Positions 32,361 through 41,276 of a stretch of DNA of 64,000 bases are shown piece after piece; position 1 is the stretch's first letter, and each line of letters opens with the position of its first letter. A program made the translations under genes and the position numbers. Under the pieces are notes generated by a model that ran no database searches, was not told the origin of the DNA, and worked only from the letters and a program-made list of their open reading frames with translations. The stretch is from NCBI GenBank assembly GCA_045127535.1, contig JBGVQN010000009.1:1-64000 (forward strand). The letters run 5' to 3'. Source of the stretch: UBA2942 sp045127535 (GTDB taxonomy: Bacteria; Bacillota; Clostridia; Lachnospirales; Lachnospiraceae).

Positions 32361-33659
32361 TTAGATCTCATCCGGTATCAGTGTCAGGATCTCCTTAATA
32401 GACATACACATATCATCTGCTTCCTTGGCACGATGGTGTGTCAGGATGGTCTGTGCGGTCTTCTGCATAGCCGGGAAGCCGCTGCGGGTCAGCTGGTTTG
32501 CATAAATAATAATATTTACGCCCCTTTCCTCAAACTCTTTTTCTGTAACTGTATTAAAGGAAGTGGGCACCACCACGATCGGTGTCTTACTGTCCTTTGC
32601 CCTGAATTTTTCGCAGAATTCAAAGATCTCATCCGGCTCTTTTCTTCTGGAATGGATCATGATACCGTCTGCGCCTGCCTGCACATAGGCAAATGCTCTC
32701 TCCAAAGCATCCTCCATGCCCTTTTCCAGGATCAGGCTTTCGATGCGGGCAATGAGCATAAACTCCTTGGTGTTCAATGCCTTTTTGCCTGCGCTGATCT
32801 TTGCACAGAAGTTCTCGATGGAATCCTGGGTCTGCTCAACATCGACTCCAAAGAGGGAATTTTTCTTCAGTCCGGTCTTGTCCTCAATGATGACAGCAGA
32901 TACACCAATACGCTCCAGGGTACGGATGTTGTATACAAAATGCTCAATGAGTCCGCCGGTATCTCCATCCAGAATGATAGGCTTGGTGGTAACCTCCATC
33001 AGATCATCAATGGTGCGCAGTCTGGACGACATATCCACCAGCTCAATGTCAGGCTTGCCCTTGGCTGTGGAGTCACAAAGACTGGATACCCACATACCGT
33101 CAAACTGGTAAGCCTCCTGATCCTGCACCACGCAGGTCTTTTCTACAATGAGACCTGTAATGCCGCTGTGAGCTTCCATAATGCGCAGGGTAGGCTTCAT
33201 GGACAGCAGCTGGCGCAGTCTGCCACGGCGGATGTCCGGGATGGACAGCTGCTCGATCTGCTTGCGCTCTAAGCGGTCATATTCCGGGTTGTAGCTGTAA
33301 GGAAACTCAACCAGCTCTCCGCCATAGGACTGGAGGATGTCAATGACCTCCTGACGGATGGGAGCCATAAGCCCGGTCTGCCAGTCGTCCCCATGTACCA
33401 CAATGTCCGGCTTGTAGGTGTGGAGATTTTCTGCATAAGACAGGGTAGTCTGGGGTACCACTCTGGATACACCCTTGATGTTTTCCATGATCTTCACACG
33501 CTCCGGATAAGAAAGTACCGGGTGTCTGAAATAGGAAATGACTACTTCATCTGTCATCAGACCAATGGTGACTTCACCTAACTGTGCAGCCTTCTGAATA
33601 ATATTCATATGACCTCCGTGGATGATATCCGATGCGAAGGAAAGATAAACCTGTTTCAT
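32361..33659 (-). CDS. phosphoenolpyruvate mutase fused to a cytidylyltransferase-like domain
   Basis: 432 aa, two domains. Residues 1-135 form a cytidylyltransferase-like domain with the HxGH signature (DIIHGGHMN) and a second half ending near DWQTG. Residues 150-432 form a PEP mutase/isocitrate lyase-type barrel with ILDGDTGG and the mutase signature EDKTGLKKNSL. PEP mutase makes phosphonopyruvate, the first step of phosphonate synthesis, and fused cytidylyltransferases are known for CMP-activated phosphonates. No phosphonopyruvate decarboxylase or transaminase is in the window, so the partner genes must be elsewhere, or the enzyme has another role. ATG 33659 follows GAGGTA-type sequence. 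Confidence 0.88.
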   Translation of the reverse strand: MKQVYLSFASDIIHGGHMNIIQKAAQLGEVTIGLMTDEVVISYFRHPVLSYPERVKIMENIKGVSRVVPQTTLSYAENLHTYKPDIVVHGDDWQTGLMAPIRQEVIDILQSYGGELVEFPYSYNPEYDRLERKQIEQLSIPDIRRGRLRQLLSMKPTLRIMEAHSGITGLIVEKTCVVQDQEAYQFDGMWVSSLCDSTAKGKPDIELVDMSSRLRTIDDLMEVTTKPIILDGDTGGLIEHFVYNIRTLERIGVSAVIIEDKTGLKKNSLFGVDVEQTQDSIENFCAKISAGKKALNTKEFMLIARIESLILEKGMEDALERAFAYVQAGADGIMIHSRRKEPDEIFEFCEKFRAKDSKTPIVVVPTSFNTVTEKEFEERGVNIIIYANQLTRSGFPAMQKTAQTILTHHRAKEADDMCMSIKEILTLIPDEI

Positions 33660-33770
33660 AAATACCTCATTTCTGCGCTGTAGGTGGGTATGTCAGGTTT
33701 GTGATTACAGCGCAGGCACAAATCTGCTGCGTAAAGTACATCTTTACGCATGTCCCTATGATTTTATATA

Positions 33771-33992
33771 GATAATTGCGAAATACATTACCGGACGCTT
33801 TGGAAAGTATCTGTAAGAAAATATTTTCACGCAGGACACGCTTTCGCTTCGATGAAAACGCAGCGGTACTAATAAATTTTGCACCTGTGGTGCAAAATTT
33901 AAAGTGCCGGCGTTTTCAAGAGTCCTGCTTAGAAAATATTTTCTTACAGATACTTCCCAAAGCTGATGTTGAATTCAGTTTCACAATTATCT
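33771..33992 (-). repeat. dispersed structured element, full copy L (minus orientation)
   Basis: Full core, AAATTTTGCACC/GGTGCAAAATTT inner hairpin, AAAATATTTTCTTACAGATA stem, and ends ATAATTGCGAAAT / TTCACAATTAT. Near-identical flanks (ATGATTTTATATA at 33758-33770, ATGGATTTTATAT at 33995-34007) are a target duplication. It is sense to the PEP mutase gene but 110 nt from its ATG. Two further hairpins fill that gap (GCGTAAAG/CTTTACGC and CTGCGCTGTA/TACAGCGCAG). The 34010-34200 stretch shows nothing further. Confidence 0.93.
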
Positions 33993-34200
33993 ATATGGAT
34001 TTTATATGTGGAAGGAAATACAGGCACGGAACGGTGTAAAGTTCATAAGCCTGCAGCCCCTGTGTGCAGTGACGATATAAACACAGTATACAGGGAAAAG
34101 CCTGTTTTGACAACCTGCAATCCAAATCATTGGTGCTGAACGTCCAAACCTCTGCTGTGCATGCAGATCCCCTGCTTTGTGTCATGGAAACAATGCAGTT

Positions 34201-35085
34201 TTATACAAAGATCTGTACCATATCCTTTGGCAGCGGTGCCAGAAAATGCATGGCCTTGCCAGTCAGAGGATGGGTAAATTCCAGGGAAAAGGAATGAAGC
34301 GCCTGTCTGTGTATCACTGTGTAGTCCGGATTGTACAGAAAATCTCCGGGAATGGGATGTCCCATATGATGCATATGCACCCGGATCTGGTGGGTGCGCC
34401 CGGTTTCCAGTGTGACCTGCACCAGAGTGTATCCATTTTTGTATTCCAAAGCCTCGTAGTGGGTAATGGCAGATTCCCCTGACGCAAAGTCCACACAGCG
34501 TGTCAAAATAGAGTCTGCCTGTCTGGCAATAGGAGCTGAAATCGTGCCTTTTCCCTCCAGACATCCTGTGACTGCAGCCAGATAGGTGCGGTGAAGCTGT
34601 CGTCTGGCTGCCATATCGTATAAAATACAGGCAGACAGCTGATGCTTTGCCACGATCAAGAGCCCTGTAGTGTCACGATCCAGACGGTTAATGGTACGGA
34701 AGGTGAAAGGCTCCTGTCTGACAGAAAAATAATGTGCCAGACCATTGGCCAGTGTATTGGTATAGTTGCCAAGGGAAGGATGCACCGGCATATCAGCAGG
34801 CTTGTTGATCACCAGCAGATCAGCATCCTCGTACAAAATATCCAGCTCCATAGGAGTAGGTACGATATGCTCAGAAGGAGCATCTTCTGCCACCCGTACC
34901 TGCAGCACCTCACCGGGAACCAGCACATGGGTGGTGTATACCAGCTCACCGCCAATGGTCAGCCCCATATGGGTCTGGCGCAGCCTGGTAATGAGCTTTT
35001 TGGAATAACCCTTGTCCTTTAAAAAAGCCTCAATGGATCTGCCAGCCTCATGAGAGGTGGCCTCATAGGTGAAAATGTGTTCCAT
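34201..35085 (-). CDS. RluA-family pseudouridine synthase
   Basis: RNA-modifying enzyme, 294 aa. The catalytic block INRLDRDTTGLLIVAKH holds the nucleophilic Asp, and GRTHQIRVHMHHMGHPIPGD is the second family signature. An N-terminal S4-like region is suggested by GYSKKLITRLRQTHMGL. Target (rRNA or tRNA position) cannot be assigned. GAGGAA lies 7 nt before the ATG. Confidence 0.92.
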   Translation of the reverse strand: MEHIFTYEATSHEAGRSIEAFLKDKGYSKKLITRLRQTHMGLTIGGELVYTTHVLVPGEVLQVRVAEDAPSEHIVPTPMELDILYEDADLLVINKPADMPVHPSLGNYTNTLANGLAHYFSVRQEPFTFRTINRLDRDTTGLLIVAKHQLSACILYDMAARRQLHRTYLAAVTGCLEGKGTISAPIARQADSILTRCVDFASGESAITHYEALEYKNGYTLVQVTLETGRTHQIRVHMHHMGHPIPGDFLYNPDYTVIHRQALHSFSLEFTHPLTGKAMHFLAPLPKDMVQIFV

Positions 35086-35314
35086 AAATTCCTCATGATA
35101 TAGTTTTCCAAAAACAGGACAGGTGAGTGATTAGGATAGTAAAAGTATTTTTTGTGGTACAGTGATTTGCTGCCCTCCCATGGAAAATCCTAGTGTCAAA
35201 AATATATTATTAGTATAGCTGTTTTTTAGAAAAAAGGAAAGCTGGTTTTTGTTTAAAGGTAAAGAAACGCTTTTTTGTAAATATAAGGTCAAAATATGGT
35301 ATGATAAGGACAAT

Positions 35315-35434
35315 ATGAAAATTAATAATTACTTGCAATATAATTACATTAGTCGCAATTTACTATCAGCGATAGTAGATACAATATTATATATACTGTT
35401 GAGCATGGGTGAAGTTTTCAGTATCATCAAATAG
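35315..35434 (+). CDS. 39-aa hydrophobic peptide, candidate signal or toxin-like peptide
   Basis: AAGGA lies 4 nt before the ATG. The product begins MKINNYLQYNYISRNLL and continues SAIVDTILYILLSMGEVFSI to a terminal IK. It has one hydrophobic helix and no Cys. A strong terminator follows immediately. It is the only small coding unit between RluA and the LytTR/GHKL regulator pair, which in other bacteria often responds to peptides. A pheromone precursor, a small membrane toxin or chance are all open. Confidence 0.4.
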   Translation: MKINNYLQYNYISRNLLSAIVDTILYILLSMGEVFSIIK

Positions 35435-35479
35435 GAATTTTCTTTGGTATATTGAGCTTTGATGATGTTTTTTTATTTT
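35423..35479 (+). terminator. intrinsic terminator after the 39-codon ORF
   Basis: Nine-bp perfect stem ATCATCAAA/TTTGATGAT and a long T-rich tail (GTTTTTTTATTTTC). Confidence 0.75.
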
Positions 35480-35655
35480 CAGTCTTAAAAAGATGAATAT
35501 GAAATATTCTAAATGATATGGGAAAGTTAACATATTGAAAATACACAATTCAAATGCAAAGCACTTAGTTGTGTATGCAAGTTTATATAAGACTTCTTTT
35601 ATTTATCATGCTTTTTAATTATGCGACTTTTTTAAAAAGATATAGTTTATAGTCG

Positions 35656-35684
35656 TTGATTTTGCTGAGCTTTTGATGTATTAT
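35656..35684 (+). promoter_or_regulatory. sigma-A-type promoter for the LytTR regulator
   Basis: TTGATT (35656-35661), 17-nt spacer, TATTAT (35679-35684), about 190 nt before the regulator ATG. Confidence 0.6.
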
Positions 35685-35875
35685 GAATAAAACAAGAGTA
35701 AGAATTTGGAAGAGATGGTGAATGATAGGGATGTGGCAAATATAAAATCCTTGCTACAAGGGCACAAATCGAGAGAATAATTGGAAGGTGGCATATAATG
35801 CCGGTTTTAAAAGTTCTAAATATATATTGTTAACAAGAAGCAAGAGGAAATTTAGAGGAAAGGATTGGCTGAAAA

Positions 35876-36592
35876 ATGCGAATAGCATTAGTGGATGATG
35901 AGAAAATTTTTTTGGAAAAAGAGCAACATCTGATTTGGAATACATTTTTAGAAGAAAAGGAACAGTGTATATTGTCTGTTTATTATGACGGACTGGATTT
36001 TTTGCATGATTATGAACAGGAAAGAGAATTTGATTTAATCATGTTAGATGTGGAAATGCCGGGAAAGAATGGATTGGAAGTAGCCAGGACAGTTAGGAAA
36101 TGGAATAAAGATGTATATATTGTATTAATAACTTCTCATGAGCAATATGCGGTTTTGGGATATGATTATCACATTTGTGCATATGTAGAAAAAACCAAAT
36201 GTGAGGAACAGTTACCGACAGTGTGCCGCAAGATTATTAAAGATTTTAAAGAGAAGTATGAGAAATATTATTATATACAAAGCGAGCTTCGTTATGAGAA
36301 ATTTCTAGTAGATCGGATTTTATATTTAGAACGTGAAAATAAATATACGGTATTTTATTGTCAGGATGAGAAAATATATAAAGAACGAGCACCGCTGGCA
36401 GTAGTATATAAAAAATTGGATAAAGAAAGCTTTGCTTACATAAACCGAGGTCAGATTATTAATATGAAATATGTTACATACTTGTCACGGGAAATAGTAG
36501 AATTGGATGGTAAGATGTCATTTTCTGTAAGCAGGAATTATATCAAAAACTTACGTGATCAAATAGGAAAATATTGGAGTAAATATATATGA
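35876..36592 (+). CDS. LytTR-family response regulator
   Basis: 238 aa. The receiver domain starts MRIALVDDEK, with the phosphoacceptor Asp in FDLIMLDVEMPGKNGLEV; the usual Lys-Pro is replaced (AYVEKTKCEEQ). The C-terminal LytTR DNA-binding domain covers about 140-235 (RILYLERENKYTVFY; SFAYINRGQIINMKYVTYLS). AgrA/ComE-like regulators control peptide-responsive genes. It overlaps the sensor kinase start by 4 nt. The AT-rich composition of this and the next genes differs from the housekeeping block. Confidence 0.92.
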   Translation: MRIALVDDEKIFLEKEQHLIWNTFLEEKEQCILSVYYDGLDFLHDYEQEREFDLIMLDVEMPGKNGLEVARTVRKWNKDVYIVLITSHEQYAVLGYDYHICAYVEKTKCEEQLPTVCRKIIKDFKEKYEKYYYIQSELRYEKFLVDRILYLERENKYTVFYCQDEKIYKERAPLAVVYKKLDKESFAYINRGQIINMKYVTYLSREIVELDGKMSFSVSRNYIKNLRDQIGKYWSKYI

Positions 36593-37038
36593 GCTGGTAC
36601 TATTATATATGCGATTTTATATTTAATTTTTGTGAAATCAAGCTGATTTTTTGCTTAATGGGGGCAGGGCTGACACTGCGTTGGAAAAAATCAGCAATGA
36701 AAGTTATACAATGGATTCTTACAGGTATGATTGCATTCCATAATACTGCCAATGTTATTGTGAAGCAACTTGTTTTTTCGAGCAATGTTATGATCGTGGA
36801 AATCTGTTTGACCGCATTGGCTGGATATTTTTTATATAGGGGGAAAAAAACAGCTCATGTGACAGTGTGTGCTTTGTTTTTTATGGGAATTGAATTGTTG
36901 GAGTTGAGCATACAGTTTTTTATATGGAATTTGTTAAGTGGAACTGAAATACCTGAAAATTTGCTACTTAAAATAGGTATCGAAAGAGGATGTTATCTGC
37001 TGGTGGCGGCAGAAGGGATTTATTTGAAAAAAAATTAA
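36589..37038 (+). CDS. N-terminal membrane half of a split GHKL sensor kinase
   Basis: 149 aa of membrane segments starting MSWYYYICDFIFNFCEIKLI, overlapping the regulator stop. It ends IYLKKN-stop inside an A8 run (37027-37034). Adding one A joins it in frame (YLKKKLKIKCKQ) to the next open frame, which contains the remaining membrane segments and kinase domain. It is therefore best read as the first half of one AgrC-like kinase. Neither half alone has the family's usual architecture. Confidence 0.8.
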   Translation: MSWYYYICDFIFNFCEIKLIFCLMGAGLTLRWKKSAMKVIQWILTGMIAFHNTANVIVKQLVFSSNVMIVEICLTALAGYFLYRGKKTAHVTVCALFFMGIELLELSIQFFIWNLLSGTEIPENLLLKIGIERGCYLLVAAEGIYLKKN

Positions 37039-37895
37039 AAATCAAATGCAAACAAATTATATTTTGGATACGGAAATACCGTATGTTTCTACGACTTGTA
37101 GTGCCAGTGTTATTCCTTTTGATTGTATATTACCAACAGCTTTATTTTTATAAAGGAATCTCAGAAATATCAATGGGAAACTGGCTGTTATTGATTTTTA
37201 ATGTATATATATTAATTTTTTTGATAGCAACGTATCCTTTAAAAGAAAATGAAAGGATATTGCAGTTGAAATATCAGATGATGTTAGAGAATTACAAAAA
37301 AAGTCAGGAACAATACAAATTAAAAGCAGAACTGTTGCATGATGAAAAGCATCATTTGTTGCTTATTCGGGAAATGGCAAGAAGAAAGGAGGTAAATGAA
37401 ATTGGGGAATATATTGATCAGGTCATTAGAAAAATAGGAGAGAGTGGAAATCAAGTGGAGACAGGTAATCAGTTTTTGAATTTGATTTTAAATGCCAAAG
37501 TTTATGAAGCGGAACTAAATGGAATTACAGTAGATGTGTATTTTGATAATATGGAAGATCTTATATTAGAAGAATCAGAATTAAGTATTCTATTTTGTAA
37601 TGCACTTGATAATTCAATTGAAGCAAATTTGAGACTAATGGAAGGTCAGAAGAGGGAAATTTCTATACGAGGAAAACGGATAGGACATGCTATGATTGTT
37701 AATATATCAAACCCTGCTTGTGAAATGCCAATTAAGAATGGAGATCGTTTACTCACAACGAAAGATGATAAAAAGATACATGGATATGGAGTTGATAGTA
37801 TGAAAAGAGTTGCAGAATGTTATCAAGGATACGTTCAGTATAGAGTGGAAAATCAGGTATTTGTTCTTACAATCTATTTGATGGGATTTAAATAA
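36990..37895 (+). CDS. C-terminal half of a split GHKL sensor histidine kinase
   Basis: Two membrane segments (LRLVVPVLFLLIVYYQQLYF; WLLLIFNVYILIFLIATYPL), then the dimerisation helix with the likely phosphoacceptor His in ELLHDEKHHLLLIREMARRK, and an HATPase_c domain with LFCNALDNSIEAN (N box) and KIHGYGVDSMKRV (G box). This matches the GHKL family partnered with LytTR regulators. The part before about 37030 is in this frame only because of the A8 slip point. Full-length product would span 36589-37895, about 435 aa. Confidence 0.8.
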   Translation: MLSAGGGRRDLFEKKLKIKCKQIIFWIRKYRMFLRLVVPVLFLLIVYYQQLYFYKGISEISMGNWLLLIFNVYILIFLIATYPLKENERILQLKYQMMLENYKKSQEQYKLKAELLHDEKHHLLLIREMARRKEVNEIGEYIDQVIRKIGESGNQVETGNQFLNLILNAKVYEAELNGITVDVYFDNMEDLILEESELSILFCNALDNSIEANLRLMEGQKREISIRGKRIGHAMIVNISNPACEMPIKNGDRLLTTKDDKKIHGYGVDSMKRVAECYQGYVQYRVENQVFVLTIYLMGFK

Positions 37896-38366
37896 CAGAG
37901 CAGTAAAAAGGATTCCCATCTAATACGAAGTATTATAATGTAATGAATATATATTTATGAGAGTATGGTGAAAAAGTACTTCTTACAGTATATTTTGTAA
38001 ATGTATAGCTGATATTGGGATTCTGTTTCTTGTGATATTGACAGATAACAGAAGCCAGTCCTTAAATCCCAAAAGAATAAAACGGACCAGATGGGAGATG
38101 GGGTCAGAGAACAAGAATCTACTACTGGAATTCAAGTGTACCGTATCAGAATCCAGAAATTGATATCTGGTTTTTATACAAAATTTTACTCTGTTTTAAA
38201 TCCATTATAGCAGGAAAAATCAAAGAAAAAGGGGAATATCACTTTGCAATCAATCCGAAGATAAATATAGGACTCTAAAATTTAGTCAAAAAATGGTTAT
38301 TGGAGGACAACATGTGCACAGAGTAGCTGAATGGTATATAATGTAAATGTTTCATAAATATGCTGG

Positions 38367-38391
38367 GCTGGACAGAAAATCTGTTCAGCCT
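38367..38391 (+). promoter_or_regulatory. hairpin in the leader of the lipoprotein gene
   Basis: GGCTGGACAGA / TCTGTTCAGCC with a 3-nt loop, 16 nt before the ATG and just after a TATAAT (38337-38342). The 37896-38330 stretch holds no recognisable gene. Confidence 0.4.
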
Positions 38392-38406
38392 TTATGGAGA
38401 GTAAAG

Positions 38407-39513
38407 ATGAAAAAAAAGAATAAGATTTCAAAATATGTCTTTATTTGTGCCCTGCTTATGACAGGAATATTATCTTTGGCGGGTTGTAATATCCATATGA
38501 GTGCTGAAGAACGGTTAGGAATTGGAGAAAAAACAGGTTCTGAAGAGGAATCAGAGGTGCCTCAGGATGAAATAACAGAGCTGCCTGTAATTCAGGTGGC
38601 ATATGAACCCTATGATCTGTATCGCCTTGCAGAATGGGCATATGGCATGAGTGGGGAAGAAGTGGATAAGAATAAATCAGAATATGGTTCCTTATATATA
38701 ACTCCAGAGGATATGGATTTTCCCTCTGGAAATACTGGAATAGACGTTTATACTGATAAAAGCGGCATGGTTCTCCGGTGGGAGGATGGTGTTGCAAACT
38801 ATAGCAGTGTCGTGAGCAATGCGATAAAGGATATTCCTGAACAGGAGAGATATTATTATAATACAGATTATGGATGTGAACCTTCTGGTATTGTGCAGGC
38901 ATTTCCTGCAAGTAGGGAAAAATCTGGCCTGCTGGAAGATGCAGCAGAAGCAGTATCGGAGCAGCTTAGGCAAATTGGTTTGTCTCCGGCTTTGTGGTAT
39001 GGTGCTGTAGCAGATCATGATTTCTGGGATGAATATTTTGATTCAAACTATCGGCGGGAAGGTTTCGAACCGGAGGATGATATAATTTTTTTGATTTTTA
39101 AGCAAGATTTTCAAGGAACACTGATAGAAGATATTATTGGTGAATCCAAGATTTATGTCGTATATTCTTCTGAAAGGAAGTCTGTTTTATTGGTTGAGGC
39201 GTATTCACCGGTATATGGAGAAATAATTTCAGAGGAAAATAAAACACTAATTTCTAGAAAAGATGCAAGTCTTCTGGGAACAGATATCCTGCAAAATCAG
39301 TACGGAATTCAAAATCCGGTTCTTACAGATCTTCAGCTGGTATATGTAAGAAATCCATTTGGGGGAATTGATTCTGAAAAACAGACTGTGACCTTATATC
39401 CGGCATGGAAAGTGAACTTTCAGGTGCCTGTGGGAGATGAAATAGTGGATGATTATATTCTGTTAAATGCAGAAAATGGGATTCAATACACAAATCGTTC
39501 GCAGCTGTACTGA
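38407..39513 (+). CDS. hypothetical lipoprotein
   Basis: 368 aa with signal peptide KYVFICALLMTGILSLAGC; Cys in the lipobox. The mature part is acidic and soluble, with repeated YSPVYGEIISEENK-like strands towards the end. Family not recognised; the layout recalls extracellular sensor or immunity lipoproteins that sit beside ABC exporters. It heads a run of genes (two permeases and an ATPase) downstream of the LytTR/kinase pair. ATG 38407 follows GGAGAGTAAAG. Confidence 0.7.
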   Translation: MKKKNKISKYVFICALLMTGILSLAGCNIHMSAEERLGIGEKTGSEEESEVPQDEITELPVIQVAYEPYDLYRLAEWAYGMSGEEVDKNKSEYGSLYITPEDMDFPSGNTGIDVYTDKSGMVLRWEDGVANYSSVVSNAIKDIPEQERYYYNTDYGCEPSGIVQAFPASREKSGLLEDAAEAVSEQLRQIGLSPALWYGAVADHDFWDEYFDSNYRREGFEPEDDIIFLIFKQDFQGTLIEDIIGESKIYVVYSSERKSVLLVEAYSPVYGEIISEENKTLISRKDASLLGTDILQNQYGIQNPVLTDLQLVYVRNPFGGIDSEKQTVTLYPAWKVNFQVPVGDEIVDDYILLNAENGIQYTNRSQLY

Positions 39514-39563
39514 TGGCAATATAAGCTATGTTTTGTGGATTTGCCAGATATAAGAAAGGAAGT

Positions 39564-40373
39564 ATGAGTAATATGAGTGACAACTTTCTATGGGTTGATT
39601 GCAAACGCTGTGTGTTTTCAGTTCGTTTCCTTCTGATTGTAGCTGCAATTGCGGTAATTTGTCTGACCGGGTGTGCCAGTACGTTTTCAACGGCAATACA
39701 AAATCCGAATTCTGACATATATTCGAGTCTTGATGAATTGGAGCTGTTGCTCACTTTTGATAAGTATAAATGTGTGATGACAGCTGCTCTTGCTGCACTT
39801 TATGCAGGAAGTTTTACAGAGGACAGGAAAAACAACTATCTGAGATGTGTTTTATCCAGAATTTCTTTGCAAAAATATGTTGTCTGCAGGCTTATGGTGA
39901 TTCTGATTGGATGTGTTGTGGCGACAGTTGCCGGATTTGGACTAATGAGTCTTATCCTTTCAAACTGGATGGGACTGCGTGTTGTAGATGAAAGTATCGT
40001 TGCTATGCGTTTTTTACAGCTTGCATCCGGTAACTTTGCATTTTTATATTTGATTCTTCTTGGTGTAAATTTTGGAATAGCTGCTGCAATAGCTGCTGTA
40101 ATCGGAATGTGGATGACGGTCTATCGGGAAGAACGTTTCCTTGCAGTAGGAGGTGCAGTACTTGCATTTTATTTTCTGTATGCAATTTCTATTTTGCTGC
40201 CGGATATTCTTTCATATGAGGCAATCGGAAGTCGTTTTAATCAATCAGAATTTGCAACCAATATAGGTGTGGTATTGTATCATTTATTGTTTTTAGTACT
40301 TTTGTTCTGTGGAACAGGCATGCTGTTTTACGGAGCAGTTAAAAGGAGGTGGAATCGTGGCCAGCTGGTTTAG
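39564..40373 (+). CDS. ABC-2-like membrane permease subunit
   Basis: 269 aa with six predicted membrane segments. The N-terminus MSNMSDNFLWVDCKRCVFSV leads into LLIVAAIAVICLTGCA, a membrane span rather than a cleaved signal. YAGSFTEDRKNNYLRCVLSR is a loop seen in ABC-2-type exporters. It overlaps the next permease by 17 nt. Likely pairs with it and with the ATPase at 41277. Substrate unknown. Confidence 0.7.
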   Translation: MSNMSDNFLWVDCKRCVFSVRFLLIVAAIAVICLTGCASTFSTAIQNPNSDIYSSLDELELLLTFDKYKCVMTAALAALYAGSFTEDRKNNYLRCVLSRISLQKYVVCRLMVILIGCVVATVAGFGLMSLILSNWMGLRVVDESIVAMRFLQLASGNFAFLYLILLGVNFGIAAAIAAVIGMWMTVYREERFLAVGGAVLAFYFLYAISILLPDILSYEAIGSRFNQSEFATNIGVVLYHLLFLVLLFCGTGMLFYGAVKRRWNRGQLV

Positions 40374-41247
40374 GAACAGTTTTTCAATTACCAGAAATCA
40401 GCTTCGTAAAATGAGAAAGGATAGTCGTGTATGGCTGACTGGTGTTTTATTGTTTATTTTATTGATTCGGTATCTCTGGGGAATTGATTGGTATGGGTAT
40501 ACATATGGAACCAAAACAACGCCTTTTTTGTTGTCGGTTCTATATGCGGATGGAATTATAAGCAATGGACTTTTGAAAGTACTACTTTATCTTGGTGTCA
40601 TTGCCATTTTTTGTGATGCGCCATTCTACTCACAGCAGACGCCGTATGAGGTAGTACGCTGTGGAAAGAAAGCGTGGAATCAGGGAAAACTGACATATAT
40701 ATGGTTGATGTCATTCATGTATCCCCTGTATCTGTCTCTGGTTGCGCTGGCGATTGTTCTGCCGACGGTTACATTCACAGATTTCTGGGGAGGTACAATG
40801 CGTGATTTTGCTGAATTATATCAGCATACACTGGATGCAATTGGAAATCTGATGATTCCAAAAGAAATTATAAAAACAATTTATCCATGGTGGGCTCACT
40901 TCTTGACATTTGTGATATCAGGACTGTCCAATGTATTTTTGGGATACCTTATTTATTTCCTAAATCTGCTTACCTTGAAAAATGGAGTGGGAGTATCTTT
41001 TGCAGTATTTATTGTTATGATTGATCCGATTGTGCGTTATTGGGGAGTAGGTGTGGAAAATCAATGGTTGTACCGGTGTTCTCCAATCAGTTGGAGCAGC
41101 ATTGAAAATTGGACAATTGTTGGAAGTGATCATCCTATTTCTATGGAATATGCATGTTGTGGATATTTGCTGCTGATCCTGGTTTTGGGATGTCTAATCC
41201 GTGTTGTCAGTGTTCGAAAAGAGGCATTGATGCAATCCGGCATGTGA
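40357..41247 (+). CDS. ABC-2-like membrane permease subunit, second
   Basis: 296 aa, six or so membrane segments, starting MASWFRNSFSITRNQLRKMR at GTG 40357 with AAAAGGAGGT 6-8 nt upstream. FYSQQTPYEVVRCGKKAWNQ is a cytosolic loop similar in position to that of its neighbour. It overlaps the upstream permease and precedes the ATPase, so the three likely form one exporter. Substrate unknown. Confidence 0.7.
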   Translation: MASWFRNSFSITRNQLRKMRKDSRVWLTGVLLFILLIRYLWGIDWYGYTYGTKTTPFLLSVLYADGIISNGLLKVLLYLGVIAIFCDAPFYSQQTPYEVVRCGKKAWNQGKLTYIWLMSFMYPLYLSLVALAIVLPTVTFTDFWGGTMRDFAELYQHTLDAIGNLMIPKEIIKTIYPWWAHFLTFVISGLSNVFLGYLIYFLNLLTLKNGVGVSFAVFIVMIDPIVRYWGVGVENQWLYRCSPISWSSIENWTIVGSDHPISMEYACCGYLLLILVLGCLIRVVSVRKEALMQSGM

Positions 41248-41276
41248 AAAAAACGTGCAGTTTAGGGAGGAAAAAG

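Larger units (their letters stand above)
35300..35479 (+). promoter_or_regulatory. short autonomous transcription unit (promoter-like box to terminator)
   Basis: An extended -10 (TGGTATGAT, 35297-35305) and a perfect terminator stem ATCATCAAA (35423-35431) / TTTGATGAT (35458-35466) followed by GTTTTTTTATTTT bracket the 39-codon ORF at 35315. The -35 is poor. The remainder of the AT-rich 35086-35875 gap holds only this unit and the regulator promoter at 35656. Confidence 0.5.

Noticed and set aside
32352..33272. 306-codon plus-strand ORF opposite the PEP mutase gene
   Set aside because: A shadow of a well-conserved minus-strand gene; no family resemblance and no ribosome site.
33776..34039. 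Recurring ORFs with the peptide NAAVLINF..QNLKCRRFQESCLEN (also 15241-15645, 51827-52024, 63544-63819)
   Set aside because: They are translations of the structured repeat itself, on the strand that happens to stay open. No ribosome sites, and the frame is not preserved in other copies.
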